The position numbers were made by a program, and so were the translations under genes. A DNA stretch of 64,000 bases from Serratia sp. DD3 (lineage in GTDB: Bacteria > Pseudomonadota > Gammaproteobacteria > Enterobacterales > Enterobacteriaceae), in the NCBI RefSeq assembly GCF_000496755.2, contig NZ_AYKS02000041.1:62001-126000 (forward strand), read 5' to 3'. The notes under the pieces are model-generated. The model made no database searches. It was given only the letters and a program-made list of their open reading frames with translations, and was not told the origin of the DNA. Within the stretch, counting starts at the first letter, position 1. Every line of letters begins with the position of its first letter. This document shows positions 32,799-44,327 of this stretch, one piece after another.

Positions 32799-34136
32799 AT
32801 GAGTGAGCGCAAATACTTTGGTACTGATGGTATCCGTGGCAAAGTGGGTGACAGCCCAATAACTCCGGAATTTGTCCTCAAGTTAGGCTGGGCTGCGGGT
32901 AAGGTATTGGCGCGCCATGGCTCTCGTAAAATTATTATTGGTAAAGATACCCGCATTTCAGGGTATATGCTTGAGTCTGCATTAGAAGCCGGGCTGGCAG
33001 CGGCGGGGCTTTCCGCTTCGTTCACTGGCCCGATGCCAACCCCTGCGGTGGCTTACCTGACGCGTACTTTCCGTGCAGAAGCCGGAATCGTTATTTCTGC
33101 CTCGCATAACCCATTTTATGATAACGGCATCAAATTCTTCTCTATCGATGGGGCCAAGTTGCCAGACGATGTGGAAGAGGCCATCGAAGCAGAGATGGAA
33201 AAGCCATTGACCTGCGTTGAATCAGCGGAACTGGGTAAAGCTACGCGTATCGTCGATGCCGCCGGGCGCTATATCGAATTCTGCAAAGGGACCTTCCCGA
33301 GTGAGCTCAACCTGAATGGCTTGAAAATTGTGGTGGACTGCGCCAATGGGGCGACCTACCACATTGCTCCCAGTGTGTTGCGTGAACTAGGGGCGACTGT
33401 AATTGCTATCGGTTGTGATCCTGATGGGATGAACATCAATGAAGAGTGTGGTGCCACGGATGCTCGTCAATTACAGGCCCGAGTGCTGGAAGAGAAGGCA
33501 GATGTTGGCTTGGCCTTTGATGGTGACGGTGACCGCGTAATCATGGTTGACCATTTGGGGCAGAAGGTGGACGGTGACCAGATCCTCTACATTATTGCCC
33601 GTGAAGGTTTGCGCCAAGGGCAACTGCGCGGTGGTGCGGTTGGCACATTGATGAGTAACATGGGCCTGGAGCTGGCACTGAAGCAACTCGGCATTCCATT
33701 TGCACGTGCGAAAGTGGGCGACCGTTACGTGTTGGAAAAACTGCAAGAGTTGGGCTGGCGTATTGGGGCGGAAAACTCGGGTCACGTGATTTTGCTGGAT
33801 AAGACCACCACCGGTGATGGCATTGTGGCCGGCTTGCAGGTGCTGACGGCAATGGTGCGTAACCAGATGAGCTTGCACGACTTGTGCAGTGGTATGAAAT
33901 TATTGCCACAGATCCTGGTCAATGTCCGTTTTGTTGGTGAGCATAACCCGTTGCAGTCAGAGGCTGTGGTGAAAGTGACTGAGCAGGTGGAAGCTGAACT
34001 GGCGGGGCGTGGCCGCGTATTGCTGCGTAAATCAGGCACTGAGCCATTGATCCGTGTGATGGTGGAAGGTGAAGATGAGCAGCAGGTTAAAGATCTGGCG
34101 CACCGTATTGCTGATGCCGTGAAACTGGCAGGGTAA
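32799..34136 (+). CDS. glmM: Phosphoglucosamine mutase
   Basis: A 445-residue enzyme interconverting glucosamine-6- and -1-phosphate for UDP-GlcNAc synthesis. The phosphorylated serine is Ser102 in ISASHNP, the Mg-binding loop is DGDGDR near 241, and the phosphate-binding [11 protein letters not shown] is near 409. The start [14 protein letters not shown] is the family N-terminus. Length equals E. coli GlmM (445). Confidence 0.98.
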   Translation: MSERKYFGTDGIRGKVGDSPITPEFVLKLGWAAGKVLARHGSRKIIIGKDTRISGYMLESALEAGLAAAGLSASFTGPMPTPAVAYLTRTFRAEAGIVISASHNPFYDNGIKFFSIDGAKLPDDVEEAIEAEMEKPLTCVESAELGKATRIVDAAGRYIEFCKGTFPSELNLNGLKIVVDCANGATYHIAPSVLRELGATVIAIGCDPDGMNINEECGATDARQLQARVLEEKADVGLAFDGDGDRVIMVDHLGQKVDGDQILYIIAREGLRQGQLRGGAVGTLMSNMGLELALKQLGIPFARAKVGDRYVLEKLQELGWRIGAENSGHVILLDKTTTGDGIVAGLQVLTAMVRNQMSLHDLCSGMKLLPQILVNVRFVGEHNPLQSEAVVKVTEQVEAELAGRGRVLLRKSGTEPLIRVMVEGEDEQQVKDLAHRIADAVKLAG

Positions 34137-34409
34137 GTTACCGTTTTTGCGCAGGCACGGGTTATTAGGCTGCTTTTCCAGCCGTAGTCTGTGCTTGCGT
34201 AAGTCACCGAATTAGCGTGTATTGGTTTTTTTTTCTGCAAACGCATCGGTGGGCGCAAATTGCCCTTGCGTGCTGTAACGGCTTTGGTTAGTATTCACAC
34301 CCGCTTCAGTGGCCTGTTGAGTAACACGCCATGCCTTATTTTAGTTGGGCAAGTTTTGAGGCGAGAAGCATTTGGCACGCGGTGAACCCGCAAGGATACA
34401 GGTACAACT

Positions 34410-34745
34410 ATGTACGAAGCTCTTTTGGTAATTTTCTTGCTGGTCTCTATCGGGCTTGTTGGCTTGATTATGCTGCAGCAAGGTAAAGGCGCTGATATGG
34501 GGGCCTCATTCGGAGCAGGTGCATCTGGCACGTTGTTCGGATCGACTGGCTCAGGCAACTTTATGACTCGCATGACGGCTGTTCTAGCGACGTTGTTTTT
34601 TGTTGCCAGCTTGGTTCTGGGCAATATGAGCAGCAACCAGGGCAAGAAGCAAAGCGAGTGGGAAAACCTGGGGCAGCCAGTGAAAACTGAGCAGACCACT
34701 GTACCGGCAGCACCCGCTAAGCCAGTTAGCGATATCCCGCAGTAA
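34410..34745 (+). CDS. secG: Protein-export membrane protein SecG
   Basis: A 111-residue subunit of the SecYEG channel. Two transmembrane helices (about 1-22 and 52-73) flank a cytoplasmic glycine-rich loop (GADMGASFGAGASGTLFGS), followed by a hydrophilic proline/threonine-rich tail. The 273 bases upstream contain no gene I can support. leuU tRNA follows 67 bases later, as in E. coli. Confidence 0.97.
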   Translation: MYEALLVIFLLVSIGLVGLIMLQQGKGADMGASFGAGASGTLFGSTGSGNFMTRMTAVLATLFFVASLVLGNMSSNQGKKQSEWENLGQPVKTEQTTVPAAPAKPVSDIPQ

Positions 34746-34812
34746 TGCGTTGAAAGGTTTTATCCTGGTTGCTTTAAGTCTACTGAAAGCAGCCAGCTAA
34801 GTAAGAATCAGT

Positions 34813-34899
34813 ACCGAGGTGGTGGAATTGGTAGACACGCTACCTTGAGGTGGTAGTGCCCTAACGGGCTTGTGGGTTCGAGTCCCATCCTCGGTACCA
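34813..34899 (+). tRNA. leuU: tRNA-Leu (anticodon GAG)
   Basis: An 87-base class II tRNA with a long variable arm. The acceptor ACCGAGG pairs with CCTCGGT, followed by A and an encoded CCA. The anticodon stem CTACC / GGTAG holds loop TTGAGGT, so the anticodon is GAG. The T arm contains GGGTTCGAGTCCC. E. coli leuU is in the same place. Confidence 0.97.
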
Positions 34900-34914
34900 A
34901 ATCCCAGAGATAAC

Positions 34915-34943
34915 TTGCTTTTTGGCAATTATCGGCGTAGTAT
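34915..34943 (+). promoter_or_regulatory. Promoter of metY-rimP-nusA-infB operon
   Basis: A -35 TTGCTT and -10 TAGTAT are separated by 17 bp, placing transcription start a few bases before the initiator tRNA. It is in the position of the E. coli metY promoter. Confidence 0.65.
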
Positions 34944-34959
34944 TTGCCACGTTTTCGGA

Positions 34960-35036
<77 letters not shown>

Positions 35037-35171
35037 CTTTCCTTTAAGTATTTATTTTCAAATACACTTTTCGATTGAAATCAACTTTTCTCGAACAACA
35101 TTTGAAAATGATACTTATCAGAAAGTTGTACCGAAGCCGCTTTGCGGCAAACAGGGTCCAGTTGCATAATG

Positions 35172-35193
35172 CCCCGAATTTTCGGGGTTTTTT
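35172..35193 (+). terminator. First attenuator/terminator in the rimP-nusA leader
   Basis: CCCCGAA / TTCGGGG hairpin followed by six T residues. It lies between metY and rimP. In E. coli, leader terminators here limit nusA-operon expression and are subject to NusA feedback. Confidence 0.82.
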
Positions 35194-35215
35194 GTTATTT
35201 GGCAATAGAATCACT

Positions 35216-35236
35216 GGGCTATTAAGCCCTTTTTTT
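35216..35236 (+). terminator. Second attenuator/terminator in the rimP-nusA leader
   Basis: GGGCT / AGCCC stem with a 4-base loop followed by seven T residues, ending 17 bases before the rimP start. It is shorter than the first hairpin; together they form a tandem attenuator. Confidence 0.7.
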
Positions 35237-35253
35237 ATGTCTTGGGGGTGGGC

Positions 35254-35706
35254 TTGTCCACATTAGAGCAAAAATTAACAGAGATGCTTTCCGCACCAGT
35301 AGAGGCGTTGGGCTTTGAGCTTGTAGGTATCGAATTTATTCGGTCGCGACAATCGACACTACGTATCTATATTGATAGTGATAACGGAATCAATGTTGAT
35401 GATTGTGCTGATGTCAGCCACCAGGTCAGCGCGGTGTTGGATGTCGAAGATCCGATTTCGGTCGCTTATAACCTGGAAGTCTCCTCTCCCGGCCTTGATC
35501 GACCAATGTTCACCGCACAACACTATCAGCGTTTTATCGGTGAAGAGGTCAGCGTTGTTTTACGGATGGCCATACAGAATCGTCGTAAATGGCAGGGTAT
35601 CATCAAGTCTGTTGAAGGCGAGATGATCACGGTGGCTGTGGAAGGGAAAGATGAAGTGTTTGCGCTGAGTAATATTCAGAAAGCGAACCTGATACCCCAT
35701 TTTTAA
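35254..35706 (+). CDS. rimP: Ribosome maturation factor RimP
   Basis: A 150-residue 30S assembly factor. The chosen TTG gives the family start MSTLEQKL-like and lies five bases after a G-rich stretch (GGGGGTGGG); upstream in-frame GTG (35248) and TTG (35242) are possible but overlap the ribosome site. The family motif [11 protein letters not shown] and the C-terminal SH3-like domain ending NLIPHF are present. It is 21 bases before nusA. Confidence 0.94.
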   Translation: MSTLEQKLTEMLSAPVEALGFELVGIEFIRSRQSTLRIYIDSDNGINVDDCADVSHQVSAVLDVEDPISVAYNLEVSSPGLDRPMFTAQHYQRFIGEEVSVVLRMAIQNRRKWQGIIKSVEGEMITVAVEGKDEVFALSNIQKANLIPHF

Positions 35707-35727
35707 AATTTGGATGAGGCAACTAGG

Positions 35728-37236
35728 ATGAACAAAGAGATTCTGGCTGTTGTTGAAGCTGTTTCCAATGAAAAATCCCTTCCGCGTGAGAAGATTTTTG
35801 AAGCGTTGGAAAGCGCCTTGGCAACGGCGACCAAGAAAAAATATGAGCAGGAAATCGACGTGCGTGTCGCCATTGACCGTAAAACCGGCGATTTTGACAC
35901 TTTCCGCCGCTGGGTCGCTGTTGATGAAGTCACTCAGCCGACACGTGAAATTACACTGGAAGCTGCACAGTTTGAAGAACCGTCCATTGAACTGGGCGGT
36001 TACATTGAAGATCAGATCGAATCAGTGACGTTTGACCGTATCACGACCCAGACGGCAAAACAGGTTATCGTACAAAAAGTTCGTGAAGCTGAACGTGCGA
36101 TGGTGGTTGACGCTTTCCGTGAACAGGAAGGTGAGATTGTTACCGGCGTGGTGAAAAAGGTTAACCGCGACAGTATTGCGTTGGATTTAGGCAACAACGC
36201 CGAAGCGGTTATTGGCCGTGAAGATATGCTGCCACGTGAAAACTTCCGCCCTGGTGACCGTATTCGTGGTGTGCTGTATGCGGTACGTCCAGAAGCGCGT
36301 GGTGCGCAACTGTTCGTCAGCCGTTCGAGCCCTGACATGCTCAAAGAGCTGTTCCGCATTGAAGTGCCGGAAATCGGTGAAGAGGTGATTGAAATTAAAG
36401 CGGCTGCCCGTGACCCCGGCTCCCGTGCAAAAATTGCAGTAAAAACCAACGATAAGCGTATCGACCCAGTGGGTGCTTGTGTTGGTATGCGTGGTGCCCG
36501 TGTTCAGGCCGTTTCCAGCGAGCTGGGTGGGGAGCGCATTGATATTATCCTGTGGGATGATAACCCTGCACAATTCGTCATTAACGCCATGGCGCCGGCA
36601 GATGTTGCCTCTATCGTGGTTGATGAAGACAAATGCACCATGGACATCGCTGTTGAAGCCAGCAACCTGGCCCAGGCGATTGGCCGTAATGGTCAAAACG
36701 TGCGTCTGGCCTCTCAGTTGCTGAAACAGCATCGCGATGATGACCGCTGGGAACTCAACGTGATGACTGCCGATGATCTCCAGGCCAAACATCAGGCTGA
36801 GACTCATGCCGCTATCGATACTTTCACCAAGTATCTTGATATTGACGAAGATTTCGCTACCGTCCTGGTGGAAGAAGGCTTCGCAACGCTGGAAGAGCTG
36901 GCCTATGTCCCAATCAAAGAGTTACTGGCGATTGATGGGCTGGATGAAGATACCGTTGAGGCCTTGCGGGATCGTGCCAAAGCGGCGTTGACCACATTGG
37001 CTCTGGCGCAAGAAGAGAGCCTGGGTGGTCAGAAACCAGCAGATGATTTGCTCGACCTTGCGGGGCTTGAGCGTAGTATGGCCTTTAAACTGGCTGCGCA
37101 TGGGGTTTGTACGCTGGAAGATCTCGCCGAGCAGGGAGTTGACGACCTGACTGATATCGAAGGTCTTGACGCTGAACAAGCTGGCGAATTGATTATGGCC
37201 GCACGTAATATCTGCTGGTTTGGCGATAACGCGTAA
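35728..37236 (+). CDS. nusA: Transcription termination/antitermination protein NusA
   Basis: A 502-residue factor (E. coli 495). Domains in order: N-terminal RNA-polymerase-binding domain (1-130), S1 (about 135-200, [14 protein letters not shown]), KH1 and KH2 (about 230-345), and two acidic C-terminal repeats (about 365-425 and 440-495). The start [16 protein letters not shown] is conserved; six upstream in-frame codons are excluded by family alignment and by AGG next to the ATG. Confidence 0.98.
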   Translation: MNKEILAVVEAVSNEKSLPREKIFEALESALATATKKKYEQEIDVRVAIDRKTGDFDTFRRWVAVDEVTQPTREITLEAAQFEEPSIELGGYIEDQIESVTFDRITTQTAKQVIVQKVREAERAMVVDAFREQEGEIVTGVVKKVNRDSIALDLGNNAEAVIGREDMLPRENFRPGDRIRGVLYAVRPEARGAQLFVSRSSPDMLKELFRIEVPEIGEEVIEIKAAARDPGSRAKIAVKTNDKRIDPVGACVGMRGARVQAVSSELGGERIDIILWDDNPAQFVINAMAPADVASIVVDEDKCTMDIAVEASNLAQAIGRNGQNVRLASQLLKQHRDDDRWELNVMTADDLQAKHQAETHAAIDTFTKYLDIDEDFATVLVEEGFATLEELAYVPIKELLAIDGLDEDTVEALRDRAKAALTTLALAQEESLGGQKPADDLLDLAGLERSMAFKLAAHGVCTLEDLAEQGVDDLTDIEGLDAEQAGELIMAARNICWFGDNA

Positions 37237-37263
37237 TAAACTACTGTAGCAGGAAGGAACAGC

Positions 37264-39957
37264 ATGACGACAGATGTAACCGTAAAATCCCTGGCTGCAG
37301 AGATTCAGACTTCGGTTGATCGCCTGGTACAGCAGTTTGCTGACGCAGGGATCGAAAAGTCCGAGAATGACTCTGTAACCCAACAAGAGAAAGAAAAATT
37401 GCTGGCGCACCTGAACCATGATCATGGTGTTGCGCCAGATAAACTCACGCTGCAACGTAAAACACGCAGCACATTGAATATTCCGAGCACCGGCGGTAAA
37501 AGTAAATCGGTGCAAATTGAGGTCCGCAAGAAGCGCACTTATGTAAATCGCGATACGCAAGAAGCCCAGCAGGCTGAAGCGGCAGAGCAGGCAAAGCGTG
37601 AAGCGGAAGAGCAGGCACAGCGCGAAGCGGAAGAGCTAGCGAAACGTGAAGCCGACGCTAAACGTGCCGCCGAAGAGCAAGCCAAACGTGAGGCCGCAGC
37701 GATTACCAAGAGTAATTCAGCGGAAAAAGAAAAAGTGACCAATCAACATACCGATGAAATGACCAAGCCAGCTCAGGCAGAAAAAGCACGTCGTGAAGCC
37801 GAAGCCGCTGAACTTAAGCGTAAAGCGGAAGAAGAAGTACGCCGTAAGGTTGAAGAAAATGCCAAACGTGTAGCGGAAGAAGCGCGTCGTATGGCTGAAG
37901 AGAACGGTGAACAGTGGGCGCAAGCCGAGGCAGCTAGTGCTGCAATTGAGTCCGCTGACTACCATGTGACCACCTCTCAGCACGCCCGTGCTGCGGAAGA
38001 TGAAAACGATGCCAAAGTTGAAGGGGATCGTCGTAGTCGTAGCCGTGGTGGTAAAGCGACTAAACAGAAAAAAGGCAACAAACTTTCTGAGTCGAAAGCG
38101 GATCGTGAAGAAGCGCGTGCAGTCACTCGTGGCGGTAAAGGTAAGCGTAAACCGAGTACGCTGCAGCAGGGCTTTAACAAACCTGTTCAGGCAGTGAACC
38201 GCGATGTCATTATCGGTGAAACCATTACGGTTGCCGAACTGGCTAACAAGATGGCGGTAAAAGGTTCTCAGGTTATCAAAGCAATGATGAAACTGGGCGC
38301 CATGGCCACCATCAATCAAGTGATTGATCAGGAAACGGCACAACTGGTTGCTGAAGAGATGGGCCACAAGGTTATCCTGCGTCGTGAGAACGAGCTGGAA
38401 GAAGCGCTGATGAGTGACCGTGATACGGGTGCTGCGGCTGGTGCTGAACCTCGTGCACCGGTTGTCACTATCATGGGTCACGTTGACCACGGTAAAACCT
38501 CTCTGCTTGACTATATCCGCTCGACAAAAGTCGCTGTTGGCGAAGCCGGTGGTATTACTCAACACATCGGTGCTTACCATGTGGAAACCGAGAACGGCAT
38601 GATCACCTTCCTGGATACACCAGGACACGCCGCCTTTACCTCAATGCGTGCACGTGGTGCGCAAGCGACGGATATCGTGGTACTGGTGGTGGCAGCGGAC
38701 GACGGTGTGATGCCACAGACGATTGAAGCTATTCAGCATGCTCAAGCGGCGAAAGTACCACTGGTGGTTGCGGTTAACAAAATCGATAAGCATGAAGCGG
38801 ATCCAGACCGTGTTAAGCAAGAATTGTCGCAGTATGGTGTGATGTCAGAAGATTGGGGCGGTGAAGCACAATTCGTTCATGTCTCCGCCAAAGCTGGTAC
38901 CGGTATCGACGAACTGTTGGATGCTATCTTGCTGCAAGCCGAAGTGCTTGAGCTGAAAGCGGTACGCACTGGCATGGCAAGTGGTGTCGTTATCGAATCT
39001 TTCCTGGATAAAGGCCGTGGCCCGGTAGCGACGGTGCTGGTTCAGGAAGGGACATTGAACAAGGGTGATATCGTCCTGTGCGGCTTTGAGTATGGCCGCG
39101 TGCGTGCGATGCGTGATGAACTGGGGCGTGAAATCCTCTCTGCGGGTCCTTCTATTCCTGTCGAGATCCTCGGTTTGTCCAGTGTACCTGCAGCTGGTGA
39201 TGAAGCGACAGTTGTCCGTGACGAGAAGAAAGCCCGTGAAGTGGCGCTCTATCGTCAAGGCAAATTCCGTGAAGTCAAATTGGCACGTCAGCAGAAGTCT
39301 AAACTGGAAAACATGTTCTCCAACATGACCGAAGGTGAAGTGTCTGAACTGAACATCGTGCTGAAAACTGACGTACAGGGAACCTGTGAAGCTATTTCTG
39401 ATTCACTGCAGAAACTCTCTACCGATGAAGTGAAAGTGAAGATTGTCGGTTCCGGTGTCGGTGGGATCACTGAAACTGATGCAACGTTAGCCGCCGCATC
39501 TAATGCGATTATTCTGGGCTTCAACGTGCGTGCTGATGCATCTGCTCGCCGCGTTATTGAAGCAGAAAGCCTGGATCTGCGTTACTACTCGGTCATCTAT
39601 AACCTGATCGACGAAGTGAAGCAGGCAATGAGTGGCATGCTATCACCTGAATACAAGCAACAGATCATCGGCCTGGCCGAAGTGCGTGACGTATTCAAAT
39701 CACCTAAGTTCGGTGCTATTGCTGGCTGTATGGTTACTGAAGGTAATATTAAGCGTCATAATCCAATTCGTGTGCTGCGTGACAACGTGGTTATCTATGA
39801 AGGTGAGCTGGAATCCCTGCGCCGCTTCAAGGATGACGTTAACGAAGTCCGTAACGGCATGGAATGTGGTATTGGCGTTAAGAACTATAACGACGTGCGC
39901 GTTGGCGACATGATCGAAGTGTTTGAAATTATCGAGATTCAGCGCACAATCGCTTAA
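37264..39957 (+). CDS. infB: Translation initiation factor IF-2
   Basis: An 897-residue GTPase that brings fMet-tRNA to the 30S subunit. The N-terminal subdomain is followed by a low-complexity, alanine/glutamate/arginine-rich helix (about 100-230, repeats of [10 protein letters not shown] type). The second IF2-N domain is at about 318-370. The G domain starts with GHVDHGKT at 405-412, with DTPGHAAF and NKID following. Internal starts giving shorter IF2 forms, as in E. coli, cannot be assigned here. Confidence 0.98.
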   Translation: MTTDVTVKSLAAEIQTSVDRLVQQFADAGIEKSENDSVTQQEKEKLLAHLNHDHGVAPDKLTLQRKTRSTLNIPSTGGKSKSVQIEVRKKRTYVNRDTQEAQQAEAAEQAKREAEEQAQREAEELAKREADAKRAAEEQAKREAAAITKSNSAEKEKVTNQHTDEMTKPAQAEKARREAEAAELKRKAEEEVRRKVEENAKRVAEEARRMAEENGEQWAQAEAASAAIESADYHVTTSQHARAAEDENDAKVEGDRRSRSRGGKATKQKKGNKLSESKADREEARAVTRGGKGKRKPSTLQQGFNKPVQAVNRDVIIGETITVAELANKMAVKGSQVIKAMMKLGAMATINQVIDQETAQLVAEEMGHKVILRRENELEEALMSDRDTGAAAGAEPRAPVVTIMGHVDHGKTSLLDYIRSTKVAVGEAGGITQHIGAYHVETENGMITFLDTPGHAAFTSMRARGAQATDIVVLVVAADDGVMPQTIEAIQHAQAAKVPLVVAVNKIDKHEADPDRVKQELSQYGVMSEDWGGEAQFVHVSAKAGTGIDELLDAILLQAEVLELKAVRTGMASGVVIESFLDKGRGPVATVLVQEGTLNKGDIVLCGFEYGRVRAMRDELGREILSAGPSIPVEILGLSSVPAAGDEATVVRDEKKAREVALYRQGKFREVKLARQQKSKLENMFSNMTEGEVSELNIVLKTDVQGTCEAISDSLQKLSTDEVKVKIVGSGVGGITETDATLAAASNAIILGFNVRADASARRVIEAESLDLRYYSVIYNLIDEVKQAMSGMLSPEYKQQIIGLAEVRDVFKSPKFGAIAGCMVTEGNIKRHNPIRVLRDNVVIYEGELESLRRFKDDVNEVRNGMECGIGVKNYNDVRVGDMIEVFEIIEIQRTIA

Positions 39958-39985
39958 TGTTCGAATAATGCAAAAATAGTGTTGT

Positions 39986-40010
39986 GGGGGCCATGTGCCC
40001 CCTGTTTTGT
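39986..40010 (+). terminator. Intercistronic hairpin before rbfA
   Basis: GGGGGC / GCCCCC stem with loop CATGT followed by TGTTTTG, between infB and rbfA. It looks like a weak internal terminator or processing barrier that would lower expression of downstream genes. Confidence 0.55.
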
Positions 40011-40025
40011 CTGGAGGATAGCCAC

Positions 40026-40436
40026 ATGCCAAAAGAATTCAGCCGCGGTCAACGCGTGGCGCAAGAAATGCAAAAAGAGATTGCCATTATTCTGCAGCGT
40101 GAAGTCAAAGATCCACGCATCGGTATGGCGACCGTTTCAGGTGTAGAGGTCTCTCGTGACCTGGCCTATGCCAAAGTCTATGTGACCTTCTTGAATGTTC
40201 TCACTGAAAACCACGACCCAGCGCTGGTGACTAACGGTATTAAAGCGTTGCAGGACGCTGCGGGGTATATCCGCACCCTGTTGGGTAAAGCCATGCGCCT
40301 GCGGGTAGTACCGGAGTTGACGTTTGCCTACGACAATTCGCTGGTTGAAGGGATGCGTATGTCTAACCTGGTGACCAATGTGGTGAAGCACGACGAAGAG
40401 CGTCGTAGCGCATCAGGCGACAACGAGGAGGCTTAA
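40026..40436 (+). CDS. rbfA: Ribosome-binding factor A
   Basis: A 136-residue KH-like 30S maturation and cold-shock factor. The start [13 protein letters not shown] has GGAGGAT upstream; the frame is open 14 more codons but without family similarity. Core elements [20 protein letters not shown] and the C-terminal [10 protein letters not shown] are present. The stop overlaps truB by one base (TAATG). Confidence 0.97.
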   Translation: MPKEFSRGQRVAQEMQKEIAIILQREVKDPRIGMATVSGVEVSRDLAYAKVYVTFLNVLTENHDPALVTNGIKALQDAAGYIRTLLGKAMRLRVVPELTFAYDNSLVEGMRMSNLVTNVVKHDEERRSASGDNEEA

Positions 40437-41422
40437 TGAGTCGTCCTCGCCGCCGCGGCCGTGATATCCACGGTGTACTGCTGCTGGATAAGCCACAAAA
40501 CCTGTCGTCCAATGATGCTCTACAAAAAGTAAAGCGTATCTACAATGCCAACCGTGCAGGTCATACCGGGGCACTCGATCCATTAGCGACCGGTATGCTG
40601 CCGATTTGCCTGGGTGAAGCGACTAAATTTTCCCAGTATCTGCTCGATTCCGATAAACGTTACCGTGTGATTGCCCGTTTGGGGCAACGCACGGATACTT
40701 CGGATGCGGATGGGCAGATCGTGCAACAGCGGCCGGTCAGTTTCACGCAGGCACAACTGGATGCGGCGTTGCAGACCTTCCGGGGGAATATCCAGCAAGT
40801 TCCTTCCATGTATTCAGCGCTGAAATATCAGGGCAAAAAGCTGTATGAGTACGCTCGGCAGGGTATTGAAGTTCCACGTGAAGCGCGTGCTATCACCGTC
40901 TACGAGCTCCAATTTATCCGCTGGGAAGGGGATGAACTGGAACTGGAGGTCCACTGTTCGAAAGGGACCTATATTCGCACCATTATCGATGATTTGGGTG
41001 AACTGCTGGGGTGTGGGGCGCATGTGATATATCTGCGGCGTCTGCAAGTGGCGAAATACCCACTGGCCCGTATGGTTACTCTGGATCAACTCAACGCTTT
41101 ACTGGAACAGGCCAATCAACAAGGTCAGGTTGCCAGTGAGTTGCTCGATCCGCTGCTGATGCCGATGGATAGCCCTGCGGCAGATTTTCCGGTTGTGAAC
41201 TTGTCGTCCGCTGTCGCCTATTACGTTAAACAGGGGCAACCGGTACAAGTTAGCCATGCGCCATCCGCTGGTTTGGTGCGTATGACTGAAGGCGAAACAG
41301 GGAAATTTATCGGTATTGGCGAGATTGCTGATGATGGTCGGGTGGCACCGCGTCGCTTAGTGGTTGAATATACAGACGATACCCCCGTTCAGCTGAAAGC
41401 CCTGCCAAAGGCGGCTGAATAA
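40436..41422 (+). CDS. truB: tRNA pseudouridine-55 synthase
   Basis: A 328-residue enzyme that makes pseudouridine 55 in the T loop of all tRNAs. The catalytic Asp48 is in [12 protein letters not shown]. The C-terminal PUA-like domain is at about 250-315. It overlaps rbfA, so the two are translationally coupled. Length is close to E. coli TruB (314), with a slightly longer C-terminus. Confidence 0.97.
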   Translation: MSRPRRRGRDIHGVLLLDKPQNLSSNDALQKVKRIYNANRAGHTGALDPLATGMLPICLGEATKFSQYLLDSDKRYRVIARLGQRTDTSDADGQIVQQRPVSFTQAQLDAALQTFRGNIQQVPSMYSALKYQGKKLYEYARQGIEVPREARAITVYELQFIRWEGDELELEVHCSKGTYIRTIIDDLGELLGCGAHVIYLRRLQVAKYPLARMVTLDQLNALLEQANQQGQVASELLDPLLMPMDSPAADFPVVNLSSAVAYYVKQGQPVQVSHAPSAGLVRMTEGETGKFIGIGEIADDGRVAPRRLVVEYTDDTPVQLKALPKAAE

Positions 41423-41467
41423 CATAATCGATATATCTATAACTTGAATGGTTATCGCTGCCTTGCC

Positions 41468-41496
41468 TTGCGATCATACAAGGCTAAGAGTAGAAT
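41468..41496 (+). promoter_or_regulatory. Promoter of rpsO
   Basis: A -35 TTGCGA and -10 TAGAAT are separated by 17 bp, followed by GC-rich AGCGCAG. It lies about 75 bases upstream of rpsO, leaving a leader long enough for the S15-binding pseudoknot known from E. coli. Confidence 0.7.
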
Positions 41497-41570
41497 AGCG
41501 CAGTTAATTATTGGGTTGCTGAATTAGAGATCGGCGCCCGTGTCTGTTATTTATAATTTGGAGTATGACA

Positions 41571-41840
41571 ATGTCTCTAAGTGTTGAAGCTAAAGCTAAA
41601 ATCGTAGCTGATTTCGGTCGTGGTACTAACGACAGCGGTTCTACCGAAGTTCAGGTTGCCCTGTTAACTGCGCAGATTAACCATCTGCAAGGCCACTTCT
41701 CAGAACACAAAAAAGATCACCACAGCCGTCGTGGTCTGCTGCGTATGGTTTCTCAGCGTCGTAAGCTGCTGGACTACCTGAAGCGTAAAGATGTAGCACG
41801 TTATGCCAGCCTGATTGAACGTCTGGGTCTGCGTCGCTAA
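41571..41840 (+). CDS. rpsO: 30S ribosomal protein S15
   Basis: An 89-residue protein binding 16S rRNA helix 22, here with the conserved [20 protein letters not shown] and [15 protein letters not shown] segments. The second ATG of the frame ([10 protein letters not shown]) is the standard start; an upstream ATG adds two residues. In E. coli S15 represses its own translation through a pseudoknot in the leader. Confidence 0.99.
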   Translation: MSLSVEAKAKIVADFGRGTNDSGSTEVQVALLTAQINHLQGHFSEHKKDHHSRRGLLRMVSQRRKLLDYLKRKDVARYASLIERLGLRR

Positions 41841-41857
41841 TCGAACAAGTTTCAGTA

Positions 41858-41882
41858 GAAAGGGGCCAAATTGGCCCCTTTC
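41858..41882 (+). terminator. rpsO terminator
   Basis: AAAGGGGCCAA / TTGGCCCCTTT stem with a minimal central A, followed by CTTCT. It lies 18 bases after the rpsO stop. In E. coli a similar terminator gives partial readthrough into pnp. Confidence 0.82.
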
Positions 41883-41976
41883 TTCTAGGAAGCATAGACA
41901 AATAAGGTTAATGTATTACTAGGTTCTTCCGTTACAGCGGTTCGCGCGGCTAATGAGAGGCTTTATCTTGGTTTGT

Positions 41977-42101
41977 ATACCCAAGTTCAATCGAGTTGCA
42001 GGTAGGCGACAAGAGAGTGAGTCCCTAGGAGCATAGATAACTATGTGACTAGGGTGAACGAGTGTAGTCAACACCCCTGCAGTTTGATTGGCGATGGGTA
42101 T
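41977..42101. repeat. Full-length palindromic dispersed repeat (125 bp)
   Basis: Terminal inverted ends ATACCC / GGGTAT, then subterminal AAGTTCAATCGAGTTGCAGG / CCTGCAGTTTGATTGGCGAT, and an inner dyad CCCTAG ... CATAG / CTATG ... CTAGGG. The whole unit folds into one long imperfect hairpin and has no coding capacity. It is the most complete member of the family of which parts appear near 4906, 6889, 7191, 9567, 19080, 23936, 26268 and 29073. It is MITE-like or REP-like. Confidence 0.75.
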
Positions 42102-42206
42102 GAGATAAAGATTGTCATTAGTCGCGAGGATGTAATGTGAAGGCAAGTCGATTCCCGGGTGTGTCGCGTAACCAATACTGACGTACCCTCAACGAAGGAT
42201 TAAATT

Positions 42207-44327
42207 TTGCTGACACCAATTATTCGCAAATTCCAGTATGGTCAACATACAGTCACTATTGAGACGGGAATGATGGCTCGTCAAGCCACAGCCGCCGTGA
42301 TGGTGAATATGGATGATACAGCGGTATTCGTTACCGTTGTGGGCCAAAAGAAAGCCAAACCGGGGCAGTCCTTCTTCCCGTTGACGGTTAACTATCAGGA
42401 ACGTACCTATGCAGTTGGTCGTATTCCGGGGAGTTTCTTCCGCCGTGAAGGCCGCCCAAGTGAAGGTGAAACCCTGACTTCCCGTCTGATTGACCGCCCA
42501 ATTCGTCCGCTGTTTCCAGATAGCTTCCTCAATGAAGTTCAGGTGATCGCTACAGTCGTCTCTCTTAACCCACAGGTTAACCCGGACATTGTCGCCATGA
42601 TCGGTGCTTCTGCTGCTCTGAGCCTGTCGGGTATCCCGTTCAATGGCCCAATTGGCGCTGCCCGTGTGGGTTACATTAACGACCAGTATGTGCTGAACCC
42701 AACTGCGGATGAGCTGAAAGAATCTCGCCTCGACCTAGTGGTTGCTGGTACCGCTGGTGCGGTGCTGATGGTGGAATCTGAAGCCGAAGTACTGAGTGAA
42801 GAGCAGATGTTGGGTGCCGTGGTGTTTGGCCATGAGCAACAACAAGTCGTTATCGAAAACATTAATGACTTGGTGCGTGAAGCTGGCAAACCTAAGTGGG
42901 ATTGGCAGCCTACGCCAATCAACGAAGCGCTGCATGCTCGTGTAGCCGAACTGGCTGAAAGCCGCTTGGGCGATGCTTACCACATTACTGAGAAGCAAGC
43001 GCGTTATGCTCAAGTTGATGCGGTTAAAGACAGCGTAGTGGAAACACTGCTGGCACAAGATGAAACACTGGATGCCGGTGAAATCCAGGACATCCTGGGT
43101 GATGTTGAGAAACAAGTGGTGCGTAGTCGCGTACTGCGTGGCGAACCACGTATCGATGGTCGCGAAAAAGACATGATCCGTGGTCTGGACGTGCGTACCG
43201 GTGTTCTGCCTCGTACCCACGGTTCGGCGCTGTTTACCCGTGGCGAAACCCAGGCTCTGGTTACCGCCACGCTGGGCACCGCGCGTGACGCACAGATTAT
43301 CGATGAGCTGATGGGCGAAAAAACCGACAGCTTCCTGTTCCACTACAATTTCCCTCCGTACTCGGTGGGTGAAACCGGCATGGTCGGTTCGCCTAAACGC
43401 CGTGAAATTGGCCATGGTCGCCTGGCAAAACGCGGCGTATTGGCTATGATGCCTAAGCCGGAAGATTTTCCGTACACGGTACGTGTAGTGTCTGAAATCA
43501 CTGAATCCAATGGTTCTTCCTCTATGGCTTCGGTCTGCGGTGCTTCTCTGGCACTGATGGATGCTGGTGTGCCAATCAAGTCTGCGGTTGCGGGTATCGC
43601 CATGGGCTTGGTGAAAGAGCAGGATAATTTTGTGGTTCTGTCTGATATTCTGGGTGACGAAGACCACCTGGGTGACATGGACTTCAAAGTTGCCGGTAGC
43701 CGTGAAGGTATCACCGCACTGCAGATGGACATTAAAATTGAAGGCATCACCCGTGAGATCATGCAGGTGGCGCTGAATCAGGCTAAGGGTGCGCGTTTGC
43801 ACATTCTGGGTGTGATGGAGCAGGCCATCAGCACGCCTCGTGGTGACATTTCTGAGTTTGCACCGCGTATCCATACTATCAAGATTAATCCAGACAAGAT
43901 TAAAGACGTGATTGGTAAAGGTGGTTCGGTTATCCGTGCGTTGACTGAAGAAACCGGTACCACCATTGAAATTGAAGATGATGGTACAGTGAAAATTGCT
44001 GCTACCGATGGCGATAAAGCGAAGTATGCTATTCGTCGCATCGAAGAGATCACTGCTGAGATCGAAGTTGGCCGTGTGTACCAGGGTAAAGTGACCCGTA
44101 TCGTTGATTTTGGTGCTTTCGTGGCCATCGGCGGCGGCAAAGAAGGTCTGGTGCATATTTCTCAAATTGCCGACAAGCGTGTTGAGAAAGTGACTGACTA
44201 TCTGCAGATGGGCCAAGAAGTTCCGGTCAAGGTACTGGAAGTTGATCGCCAGGGCCGTGTACGCCTGAGCATCAAAGAAGCCACAGCGCCAGAAGCGTCT
44301 GCAGCTCCTGCGCCAGAAGCAGAATAA
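42207..44327 (+). CDS. pnp: Polyribonucleotide nucleotidyltransferase (PNPase)
   Basis: A 706-residue phosphorolytic 3'-5' exoribonuclease and degradosome component. Two RNase PH domains (about 1-215 and 310-545, the second with [17 protein letters not shown]) flank a helical domain. KH (about 550-610, [15 protein letters not shown]) and S1 (about 620-690) domains follow. The start codon is TTG ([15 protein letters not shown]), as in E. coli. A long open frame antisense to this gene is a coding shadow. Confidence 0.99.
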   Translation: MLTPIIRKFQYGQHTVTIETGMMARQATAAVMVNMDDTAVFVTVVGQKKAKPGQSFFPLTVNYQERTYAVGRIPGSFFRREGRPSEGETLTSRLIDRPIRPLFPDSFLNEVQVIATVVSLNPQVNPDIVAMIGASAALSLSGIPFNGPIGAARVGYINDQYVLNPTADELKESRLDLVVAGTAGAVLMVESEAEVLSEEQMLGAVVFGHEQQQVVIENINDLVREAGKPKWDWQPTPINEALHARVAELAESRLGDAYHITEKQARYAQVDAVKDSVVETLLAQDETLDAGEIQDILGDVEKQVVRSRVLRGEPRIDGREKDMIRGLDVRTGVLPRTHGSALFTRGETQALVTATLGTARDAQIIDELMGEKTDSFLFHYNFPPYSVGETGMVGSPKRREIGHGRLAKRGVLAMMPKPEDFPYTVRVVSEITESNGSSSMASVCGASLALMDAGVPIKSAVAGIAMGLVKEQDNFVVLSDILGDEDHLGDMDFKVAGSREGITALQMDIKIEGITREIMQVALNQAKGARLHILGVMEQAISTPRGDISEFAPRIHTIKINPDKIKDVIGKGGSVIRALTEETGTTIEIEDDGTVKIAATDGDKAKYAIRRIEEITAEIEVGRVYQGKVTRIVDFGAFVAIGGGKEGLVHISQIADKRVEKVTDYLQMGQEVPVKVLEVDRQGRVRLSIKEATAPEASAAPAPEAE

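Larger units (their letters stand above)
41841..42206. other. rpsO-pnp intergenic region
   Basis: 366 bases without a gene, holding the rpsO terminator (41858-41882), a full-length dispersed repeat (41977-42101) and the pnp leader. The E. coli pnp leader contains an RNase III-cleaved hairpin used in PNPase autoregulation; here I could not define that hairpin. The repeat inserts roughly 125 bases that are absent from E. coli. Confidence 0.55.

Noticed and set aside
37717..38628. A 303-codon frame antisense to infB
   Set aside because: A shadow of the charged, low-complexity part and G domain of IF-2; the translation is rich in Phe, Thr and Arg and has no domain pattern.
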